A stretch of 34,841 nucleotides of DNA, from positions 82,574-117,414 of the forward strand of contig JAGHZW010000088.1 in assembly GCA_017745195.1 (NCBI GenBank), given 5' to 3'. Made by a program: the position numbers and the translations under genes. Origin of the DNA: Pseudoxanthomonas sp. Its GTDB lineage: Bacteria > Pseudomonadota > Gammaproteobacteria > Xanthomonadales > Xanthomonadaceae. The notes beneath the pieces were generated by a model. The model did not search any database and had not been told where the DNA came from. It saw only the letters and a list, made by a program, of their open reading frames with translations. This document shows, one piece after another, positions 9,201 through 14,816 of this stretch; position 1 is the stretch's first letter, and every line of letters starts with the position of its first letter.

Positions 9201-10029
9201 GGAAGGCAGCGAATGGGGCAGCACCAGCGCGCCGCGGCCGGTGCGCGGCGAGCGCGAGTGGCGCGGCCTGCCGGCGCACGGCTCGGGCAACGGGACGGCG
9301 ACCGGCTCGCCGCTGGACGTGGCCACCGGCGACATCGCCGCGCTTCCGCTGGACGACCTGCGCCTGTCGCGCAGCCTCGACGAACTGATCGCGCGTCGTG
9401 CGGCGTTCCTCGCCGAGTACCAGAATGCCGCCTACGCGCGCCGCTACACCGGCCTGGTGACGAAGGTGCGCGAGGCCGAATCGGCGAAGGCGCCGGGCAG
9501 CACCGCACTGGCCGAGGCCGTGGCCCGCTACGCGTTCAAGCTGATGGCCTACAAGGACGAATACGAGGTCGCACGGCTTTACACCAGCGGCGAGTTCCAG
9601 CGCCGCCTGCAGCAGCAGTTCGAGGGCGACTACAGCCTGCGTTTCCACCTGGCGCCCCCGCTGCTGGCGAAGAAGGACGAGCAGGGCCGCCTGCTCAAGC
9701 GCGAATACGGACCGTGGGTGTTCACCGCGTTCCGCTGGCTGGCGAAGTTGAAGTTCCTGCGTGGCACTGCGCTCGATCCGTTCGGCCGCACCGCCGAGCG
9801 GCGCATGGAACGGCAACTGGTCGCCGACTACTTCGCCACCATCGAAGGCCTGCTGCCGGGACTCGACGCCGGCAGGCTGGCGCTGGCCGCGCAGATCGCC
9901 AGCGTTCCCGAACACATCCGCGGCTACGGCCACGTCAAGGACGCGCACCTGCACAAGGCCAAGGCGCGCGAGGCCGACCTGCTGCGCGAATGGGACAACC
10001 CGCTGCGGGTGGTGGTGCGCGCGGCTTGA
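6289..10029 (+). CDS. indolepyruvate ferredoxin oxidoreductase, single-chain
   Basis: A 1246-residue fusion of the alpha and gamma parts of indolepyruvate:ferredoxin oxidoreductase, which oxidatively decarboxylates aryl-2-oxoacids from aromatic amino acids to aryl-CoA with thiamine diphosphate, CoA and iron-sulfur centres. Domains in order: an N-terminal pyrimidine-binding-type domain (ISGYRGSPLGGFD near residue 65), a thiamine-diphosphate domain near residues 440-620 (HYCSGCPHNTSTVVP, GGIGCHYM, MGGEGVTWAGQAPF), a cysteine-rich linker from C655 (CEGCGDCGQKSFC and later C-N-K-D-Y-S-C..GFC) able to hold an Fe-S cluster, a gamma domain starting GVGGTG at 744-749 and including LDQTGLAQKGGAVTTHIRIA, and a C-terminal DUF6537-type helical domain. 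The start ATG follows the divergent promoter region. No ferredoxin or Lrp-type regulator gene is adjacent. The long antisense frame opposite it is a GC artefact. Confidence 0.93.
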   Translation: MTSTAELTSPDSANQPGLGTFDRDYTLEHKYTRRDGRIYLSGVQALVRLPLMQQLRDAAAGLDTAGFISGYRGSPLGGFDLELWRARKHLEAAKVRFQPGLNEDLGATMVWGTQQTNLFPGAKVDGVYAMWYGKGPGVDRCGDVFKHGNAAGTSKHGGVLALAADDHACRSSTLPHGSEDEFVSAMMPVLNPAGVQDILDLGLVGWAMSRYTGRWIGFKTIAETVESSASVQVDPFARRIVLPEDFELPPGGLNIRWPDPPLDQEMRLHRYAVRAAQAFARANGVDRIVMDAPNARLGIVTTGKSYLDVLQALEYLGLDERACRDIGIRVYKVGMTWPLEPEGIARFARGLEDIVVVEEKRAFLERQMKEQFYNWPADWGRRPSIVGKYDEAGEWILPSTGELTPPTIAGVIGRRIQRFFTTESIEQRLRWMDAKEAEMALPRANFPRVPHYCSGCPHNTSTVVPDGSRALGGIGCHYMVTWMDRSTDTFTHMGGEGVTWAGQAPFTDTPHVFQNLGDGTYFHSGSLAIRQSIAAKVNITYKILYNDAVAMTGGQPVDGQLSVPDIAWQMRSEGVDTIVLVSDDIAKWSKHELFPSGVEFHDRAELDAVQKRLREVKGTSILIYDQTCATEKRRRRKRGKLEDPQKRVMVNTLVCEGCGDCGQKSFCVSVLPKETEFGRKREIDQSNCNKDYSCVSGFCPSFVTVHGGKPRKGRKAEAAARLAELPEPQFRSALEQPWNILITGVGGTGVVTIGALLGMAGHLEGKGATVLDQTGLAQKGGAVTTHIRIARTPEDIHAVRIAAGEADLVLGCDMVVVNDYWALSKVRGERSEVVLNTYEAMPGTFTMRPDLHFPAADIIAGVKLALGGREPRLLDATQLATALLGDAIATNLFMLGYAWQLGLVPVSHSALMRAIELNGAAVEMNQQAFAWGRLAAVDPQAVAAAAGLVSNPVTADEREPDGLHQLPPGDWEGSEWGSTSAPRPVRGEREWRGLPAHGSGNGTATGSPLDVATGDIAALPLDDLRLSRSLDELIARRAAFLAEYQNAAYARRYTGLVTKVREAESAKAPGSTALAEAVARYAFKLMAYKDEYEVARLYTSGEFQRRLQQQFEGDYSLRFHLAPPLLAKKDEQGRLLKREYGPWVFTAFRWLAKLKFLRGTALDPFGRTAERRMERQLVADYFATIEGLLPGLDAGRLALAAQIASVPEHIRGYGHVKDAHLHKAKAREADLLREWDNPLRVVVRAA

Positions 10030-10085
10030 TCGCTTCATATTCAGGAGCCCCTCCACCCGCTGCAGGTCGTACTGGAGTCCGGCAC

Positions 10086-11450
10086 ATGCCCAGATGCTGT
10101 TGGCTGGCACTCCTTATTTTCGCCATCCCCTCCTTTGATGCGGATGCCATCGATCGACTGGAAATCCGGGTCAATCGACTCCAGGGGGTACTCGACCTGG
10201 CCATCTCCTACTGTGGTGGCCAAGGCGAGTCCGTCGCACTTCAGAAGCTGCTCGAGTCTGCTGGATACAGAAGCGGCGACCCGCCCGGGGTGATGCTCCG
10301 CTTCTGCACGGTCGACATCGGCCAGAATGCCGTCGGCTATCCCGGTCGGCCATTGGCGTACAACACAGGGTGGTCGTCTCCCTGGCAACGCGTCCTCAAC
10401 GCCAGCGTTGCCAGTTCCGACATGGCCGAATTCCAGGACAGGATTGCCGGCGCATTCACCTTTCCCGAGCAGCAGGCGATCGTGGATGGCCTGCGCTACA
10501 TGGAGCCGATATACGAGCGGCTGGTCGAAACCGCCATCGGCAGTCGCGGCAAGGAAATGGCTGCCTCGGTTTCCGCGCACATGGACAGGAAGAACGTCCC
10601 AGGCTTGATGCGGTCCATCAGCAACCTGTACGCGACACCCTGGCCGGACGACATGCCACTGTGGATCGGACTGTCCCCGATACCTCCCGGGTCCGGAGGA
10701 TTCTCGGCGACAGCGAACGGGAATGTCGTCCGGAGCTTCATGCCCGTGGATTTCGACAGACCAGACGTCTATGCCAGCGTGATCGCACATGAGTTTTGCC
10801 ATGTCCTGTACTCGAACATGCCGCTGGATCGGATCGAAGCAATCCAGCATGCATTCTCGGCCTCGGCGTCGCCGAATCGACGCCTGGCCGAAATATGGAT
10901 GAACGAGGCGCTGGCAACCGCTGCGGGAAACGGCTGGGTCTATCGAGAGCTGACAGGCTCCGAAGACAAGGAGGCCTGGTACGACGATCCGGTTATCGAT
11001 CCGTATGCGAAGGCGATAGCGCCCGTTGTCTATCGCGCCTTGGATTCCGGAAAGGCACTGGATGCTTCAATGGCGGCGCAGTTCATTGTGGAATTCGATC
11101 GAATCCATCCTGACGCATTGAGAAATCCGGCAGTCCTGCTGCCCCATGCGACCATCGTCTCCAATACGGACGCCACTTCGTTGGCATCCATGCGATCGAC
11201 TTTCGGGCAACAGATCGGCATCCGGCGTCTGGATGCCTTGGCACCGGACGTCGCCGGGAACGCGGAATTGGCGCCGGCCGTCATTCACGTCGACATTTCA
11301 GAGACAGATGGCGTTGAGATGAAATGGAGACGAAACCTGCGTGCGGATGGACGGATCGATTTCTCGATCCGGCTCCGCAGCCCGGCCGCATTCGGCGGTG
11401 CACTCGCGGCACTGATCACGCGCATCCGCGACAACGAATGGCCCGAGTAG
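10086..11450 (+). CDS. secreted HExxH metallopeptidase-like protein (unrecognised family)
   Basis: A 454-residue protein beginning at the ATG at 10086, chosen because it opens a signal peptide (MPRCCWLALLIFAIPSFDADA). The frame stays open far upstream, but only as the shadow of the preceding gene. Residues 235-239 are H-E-F-C-H, the zinc-binding HExxH motif. They are followed 35 residues later by E274 in M-N-E-A-L-A, the position and NEALA context expected for the third ligand of gluzincin peptidases. The N-terminal 230 residues (YCGGQGES, CTVDIGQNAVGYPG, GLRYMEPIYERL) and the C-terminal 150 match no family I recognise. The gene has noticeably lower GC and uses codons such as AGA, TTG and AAT that are rare in neighbouring genes, suggesting acquisition. 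It converges with the beta-barrel gene, with 137 bases between them. A protease role is inferred from the motif only. Confidence 0.75.
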   Translation: MPRCCWLALLIFAIPSFDADAIDRLEIRVNRLQGVLDLAISYCGGQGESVALQKLLESAGYRSGDPPGVMLRFCTVDIGQNAVGYPGRPLAYNTGWSSPWQRVLNASVASSDMAEFQDRIAGAFTFPEQQAIVDGLRYMEPIYERLVETAIGSRGKEMAASVSAHMDRKNVPGLMRSISNLYATPWPDDMPLWIGLSPIPPGSGGFSATANGNVVRSFMPVDFDRPDVYASVIAHEFCHVLYSNMPLDRIEAIQHAFSASASPNRRLAEIWMNEALATAAGNGWVYRELTGSEDKEAWYDDPVIDPYAKAIAPVVYRALDSGKALDASMAAQFIVEFDRIHPDALRNPAVLLPHATIVSNTDATSLASMRSTFGQQIGIRRLDALAPDVAGNAELAPAVIHVDISETDGVEMKWRRNLRADGRIDFSIRLRSPAAFGGALAALITRIRDNEWPE

Positions 11451-11587
11451 GGCAGTACTTGGTCAACGCCTACAAATGGAAAGGCGAGCTCTTCTGGCAC
11501 TACCGAGCGATATCGGGAGCAGTGGCTGATCGCTGGCTATCTCGTCCCTCCGACACTTCAGCCCGGTGAAAGCGAACGTCGATCCGC

Positions 11588-12976
11588 CTAGAACGTGATC
11601 GGAACGCGCGTGGTGAAGGTCAGGTCCGGCGTGTCGCGGGTCACGCCCGCACCCAGCGCGACGTTCAACGACACCTTGTCGTTGAACCGATAGGTGCCAC
11701 CCAGCAGCAGCGTACCCAGCGTCGTGCGCACCGAGCCGGGCACGTCCTCGCCGTTCTGCGTGGTCTTGCCGACCATGCTCTGGTCGTAGCCCAGGCTGAT
11801 GGAGGCCTTCTCGTTCAGGGCCAGGCCCAGGCCGAGGTTGAAGCCCCAGATGTCGCCCGCCTTCACGTCGCCGAGCGGTTCCTCCTGCCCGCCGAGCACG
11901 GTCCGCGAGACGTTCTTGCGCTCGAAGTTGTACAGGTAACTGAAGCTGCCGAAGAATACGACCGGGTCGGAGGGATACAGCCAGGTGACGCCCGGCTGCA
12001 GCGCATTGAAGCCGCTGCCCATCGGCAGTTCCAGCGGCAGGCCGGTGCCGGTCGCGTTGGCCACGCAACGGGTCACGCAATCGGTGACCACCTCGAAGAT
12101 GTCGGTTCCGGTCCGGCTTTTGTAGCGCAGCCATCCCACGTAGAACGCCTTGTCCGGGCCACCGCGGTTGAACTGGTAGCGCGCGGTCATCTCGACGTCG
12201 CCCAGGCCGCGTCCATCGGCGTTGAACACACGGTCAAACGCCGAACCGGTGAAGATCTCGCGGCTGACCGTATCGCCGCTGGCGTAGCCGTAGGGCACCT
12301 TGAGTTCCAGTTCGGCGCGGTTGCTCAGTCCGTAACGACCGGTCAGAGTGGCGACCGCGGTAGTCGTCTTGACCTGGCGCACGTCGATCAGCCCGATCAG
12401 GATCGCCGGGATGACGGTGTAGCCGACCAGCACGACGCGGTCGTTGGCGGTGTAGCCATACTGGAGGGAGGGTTCCAGCACGAACTTGCCCGCCGGCGTG
12501 AGCGCGCCGGGCTGGTCGAAAATCTGCGCCACTTCCGGGGGACGCGACTGCGAGCCGGGCGCCTGGCCCACGGGCTCGGGCTCTGCGGTCGACGCGGACG
12601 GCTGCGGTGGCGCCTGCGCGACCTGCTCCGCACGCGGGCTCTCCTGCGGCTGCGCGTGGGCCACGCCCAGGCTCAGCGACGGCACCAGCGCCGGCACGGG
12701 CGCACCGCGCGCGCGCGCGTTGGCCAGTATTTCCTCGTTCAAGGCGGCCTGCAGTTGCGCCAGGCCCTGGGTCTGTTCGCCCAGGTCACGGCGCAGCTCG
12801 TCGATTCTCTGGGTCTGCCGGTTGATCTGGCGCTGCAGCGCATCGAGCCGGGTTTCCGGCGTACTCGCGGCGGCGTCCGGCGCGGCATCCTGCGCCCGGA
12901 CCTGGCCGCAGGCGAACAGCCCCACCACGACCGCCAGGGTCAGCGGCGTGGCGGCATCGGGCGACTTCCGTTTCAT
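11588..12976 (-). CDS. outer-membrane beta-barrel protein with N-terminal coiled coil (FapF-like architecture)
   Basis: A 462-residue exported protein starting at the ATG at 12976 behind AAGGAG. Layout: signal peptide (to about residue 28), a heptad coiled coil at about 40-85 (RLDALQRQINRQTQRIDELR and the following heptads), a Pro/Ala/Gln-rich linker to about 145, a short IFDQPGALTP plug-like segment, then about 310 residues of alternating amphipathic strands ending in the aromatic ...TTRVPITF. A terminal phenylalanine is the usual outer-membrane barrel signal. Strand pairs such as KFVLEPSLQYGYTANDRVVLV resemble the phenol_MetA_deg/transporter-type barrels. The combination of coiled coil, linker, plug and barrel is that of FapF, the pore exporting Pseudomonas Fap amyloid. 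As the last gene after a C39 peptidase, it is the likely exporter of this locus. FapF homology is inferred from architecture, not alignment. Confidence 0.8.
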   Translation of the reverse strand: MKRKSPDAATPLTLAVVVGLFACGQVRAQDAAPDAAASTPETRLDALQRQINRQTQRIDELRRDLGEQTQGLAQLQAALNEEILANARARGAPVPALVPSLSLGVAHAQPQESPRAEQVAQAPPQPSASTAEPEPVGQAPGSQSRPPEVAQIFDQPGALTPAGKFVLEPSLQYGYTANDRVVLVGYTVIPAILIGLIDVRQVKTTTAVATLTGRYGLSNRAELELKVPYGYASGDTVSREIFTGSAFDRVFNADGRGLGDVEMTARYQFNRGGPDKAFYVGWLRYKSRTGTDIFEVVTDCVTRCVANATGTGLPLELPMGSGFNALQPGVTWLYPSDPVVFFGSFSYLYNFERKNVSRTVLGGQEEPLGDVKAGDIWGFNLGLGLALNEKASISLGYDQSMVGKTTQNGEDVPGSVRTTLGTLLLGGTYRFNDKVSLNVALGAGVTRDTPDLTFTTRVPITF

Positions 12977-13017
12977 GTCGTTCTCCTTGGCGGCGCGGGT
13001 TCGCGGGGAGGTCGGCG

Positions 13018-13527
13018 TCAGGGCGAACCGGGCATGCGCGTCAACACGTCGCCAAGCGCGCCGTAGGAATTGATCGCCTGGAACACGCCCAACGCGCCGT
13101 TGCCCACCTCGACGTTGGTGACCGTGCGGATGTTCTGGTTGTCGAGCGAGTTCTGTATCGCCACGCCACCGGCCACCCGGGCCGGATCGAAGTGATTGTG
13201 TTCACCCACCTGGACCACGATGCCCTTGTTGAAATCGGCCAGCGCCTGCGCCTGTCCGGGATCGATATCCGCCACGTCGGGCAGCCGCACCGACACGCGG
13301 GCGACGAGCACGTCGTTGACGTAGACGACGCGCTCGATGCCGAACGAGAGCATCTGTCCGGATGGCGTCTGGAAACCGCCGCGCATCGCGTCCAGGCGCG
13401 CGGGATCGATCGGTTTCCACTCCCCGCCCAGCGGAATGGAACCGCCGTCCGCAGCCTGCGCCTGCAGCGACGCGGCCGCGCATGCGACCAGCGATGCCAG
13501 CAGCAGCCAGCGGCGGGTGCGGTCCAT
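13018..13527 (-). CDS. secreted protein with double-glycine motif, C39-locus component
   Basis: A 169-residue exported protein beginning at the ATG at 13527, four bases after the C39 peptidase stop. The signal peptide is MDRTRRWLLLASLVACAAASLQAQA. A double-glycine motif, DPARLDAMRGG, ends at G51; hydrophobic residues stand at -12 (I40), -7 (L45) and -4 (M48), exactly as in C39-processed leader peptides. After it comes LSFGIERVVYVNDVLVARVSV, a conserved-looking beta segment, then acidic and Asn-rich sequence with AIQNSLDNQNIRTVTNVEV, which resembles the strand motifs of the two other secreted proteins in the locus. Processing would leave a 118-residue mature protein. The role may be a chaperone, minor subunit or nucleator (position comparable to fapE); I cannot assign a family. 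Confidence 0.75.
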   Translation of the reverse strand: MDRTRRWLLLASLVACAAASLQAQAADGGSIPLGGEWKPIDPARLDAMRGGFQTPSGQMLSFGIERVVYVNDVLVARVSVRLPDVADIDPGQAQALADFNKGIVVQVGEHNHFDPARVAGGVAIQNSLDNQNIRTVTNVEVGNGALGVFQAINSYGALGDVLTRMPGSP

Positions 13528-13531
13528 GGCC

Positions 13532-14230
13532 TCAGATATCCCGGGGACCGCGCCTGGGCGCGGTGATGTTGTACAGCCCGTCGCGCTGGATGCCCATGTC
13601 GAGCGGTGCCGGAGGCGCGGTGCGCCAGTCCTCGGGACTATTGAAGCTGGCCTGCTCGCGCCGGTTGTGCACCACGAACAGCACCCGGTTGTCCCACAGC
13701 GCCTCGAAGCGCGAACGCGGCATCGCACGCGTGCCCCGCGCCGGATCGCCCAGCAGCACGCGGCCGTTGCGCAAGCCCTTGATCACCACGAAGTGCCGGT
13801 AGCCGCGGTCGTTCAGCAGCACGATGGCCGGAACGCCTTCCGCTTCCAGCTTCTCCAGCGGCAGTTCGAAACCGTCCGCCTGGAACCCCTTCGAATCCAG
13901 GTAGCGGCGCATGTCCAGCAGCGAGAATCCCTCCTTGCGGATCTTCGCCTGGTCGCCGTTCCGGTACATCTGCATGAAGACGTCGGTCTCGCTGACCGGA
14001 TGGCGGTACTGGTAGGTCAACAGCGTCGCCGTGGCCGCCGAACCGCAGCTGAAATCGTACTGCTGGGGAACCGTGGTCCGGAAGCGCGCCTCCTTGAGGC
14101 TGACCACGTGCACGGTGTAGCTGCCGCCGCCCTGCGGCACGCGGATGTCGGCCTTGGTGGCCCGCGCGCCATCCACGCACGCGAATGCGCACACCAACGC
14201 GCCCCACCATGCCAGGCGATCGACGTTCAT
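13532..14230 (-). CDS. stand-alone C39-family cysteine peptidase
   Basis: A 232-residue exported peptidase of the C39 (bacteriocin-processing) family without the ABC transporter parts. It starts at the ATG at 14230, overlapping the preceding gene's stop in an ATGA junction. A short signal peptide (LAWWGALVCAFACVDGARA) directs it to the periplasm. The catalytic set is visible: the oxyanion glutamine Q57 and nucleophile C62 in VPQQYDFSCGSAATATLL, H146 in DRGYRHFVVIKGL, and D162 in LLGDPARG. The EGFSLLDMRRYLDSKGFQADGF block is the usual C39 helix-strand element. The same arrangement, a secreted peptidase next to a coiled-coil barrel and repetitive subunits, is known for FapD in Pseudomonas. Its likely substrates are the flanking secreted proteins, which carry GG cleavage motifs. 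Confidence 0.9.
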   Translation of the reverse strand: MNVDRLAWWGALVCAFACVDGARATKADIRVPQGGGSYTVHVVSLKEARFRTTVPQQYDFSCGSAATATLLTYQYRHPVSETDVFMQMYRNGDQAKIRKEGFSLLDMRRYLDSKGFQADGFELPLEKLEAEGVPAIVLLNDRGYRHFVVIKGLRNGRVLLGDPARGTRAMPRSRFEALWDNRVLFVVHNRREQASFNSPEDWRTAPPAPLDMGIQRDGLYNITAPRRGPRDI

Positions 14231-14670
14231 TGGCCTGGATTGGCGAAGATAACCTGGATGCTCATGCCGTTCTGGATCAGCACGTTGCTTCCGCTGTTCT
14301 GGATGACCGTGTTGAGTCCGCTGGCATTGGCGAACGCGCCGTCGTTGATGGAGTTGGAACCGCTGACGACGTGGTCGGCCGTGTTGTCGTGGACGCTTCC
14401 GTCCACGGAGGTGTTGCTCTCGTTCGTGTCCTGGCCACCGCGCATGGCCGCCAACCGCCCGAGGTCGACCGGCGTGCCGCCGCCGAGGGTCGATGTGGAT
14501 GCCAGCAGCGGATGGGCGCGCGCGAGCGCGAGCAACTGCGGCGGCGCCGTGGCCGATGGCGTTGCCGGATCGACGGCGGACGACGGCGCCGCGAGCGCCG
14601 GATCGGCGGCGGCGAAGCACGCCAGCACCACCGTCGCGATGCAACGTGAAAGCGATCGGTACGAATGCAT
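14227..14670 (-). CDS. small secreted protein with double-glycine motif; candidate minor fibre subunit
   Basis: A 147-residue exported protein. The ATG at 14670 is fixed by a good AAGGAG site and by the signal peptide (MHSYRSLSRCIATVVLACFAAADPALA); an upstream in-frame extension runs through a hairpin and is not signal-like. After a Pro/Ala-rich propeptide comes PVDLGRLAAMRGG ending at G79, with V68, L73 and M76 at -12, -7 and -4, matching C39 leader rules. The remaining 68 residues are Asn/Ser/Gly-rich with no cysteine and end in IQNSGSNVLIQNGMSIQVIF. This aligns with the C-terminus of the large Gly-rich protein upstream (QNSG..LIQ.G....Q). A small subunit paired with a large one suggests a nucleator/major subunit relation. 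This is inference. Confidence 0.75.
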   Translation of the reverse strand: MHSYRSLSRCIATVVLACFAAADPALAAPSSAVDPATPSATAPPQLLALARAHPLLASTSTLGGGTPVDLGRLAAMRGGQDTNESNTSVDGSVHDNTADHVVSGSNSINDGAFANASGLNTVIQNSGSNVLIQNGMSIQVIFANPGQ

Positions 14671-14757
14671 GTCACACGCTCCTTCCCGGGCGCGTTCCGG
14701 TCGACACGGGCAGGGCGTCCTGCCGTGACGACGGGACGTTTCCTGCTCGTGCGGGAT

Positions 14758-14787
14758 GTGCATCGGGGTCTCCGGGCCCCGATGCAC
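14758..14787 (-). other. intercistronic hairpin after the Gly-rich subunit gene
   Basis: A perfect 11-base inverted repeat (14758-14768 and 14777-14787, arm GTGCATCGGGG) with an eight-base loop lies about 30 bases after the stop of the Gly-rich gene and before the next gene of the same strand. No U-run follows. It could act as a partial terminator or mRNA stabiliser, giving more of the first gene product than of those downstream. Confidence 0.6.
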
Positions 14788-14816
14788 GTCGGAACGCCTG
14801 TGGGCCCGTGGCTTGT

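Noticed and set aside
5440-10110. 1556-codon open frame on the minus strand
   Set aside because: It lies exactly opposite the well-supported indolepyruvate oxidoreductase. Its His/Arg/Ala-rich composition is typical of antisense frames in GC-rich DNA, with no ribosome site or domain.
6537-11450. 1637-codon plus-strand frame joining the second frame of the oxidoreductase to the metallopeptidase
   Set aside because: The first 1180 codons are an Arg/Gly-rich shadow; the real gene begins at the ATG at 10086 with a signal peptide.
11451-11587. Possible remnant coding sequence (a frame reading VNAYKWKGELFWHYR) after the metallopeptidase
   Set aside because: Too short, in another frame from the upstream gene and without a start; insufficient to call a pseudogene.
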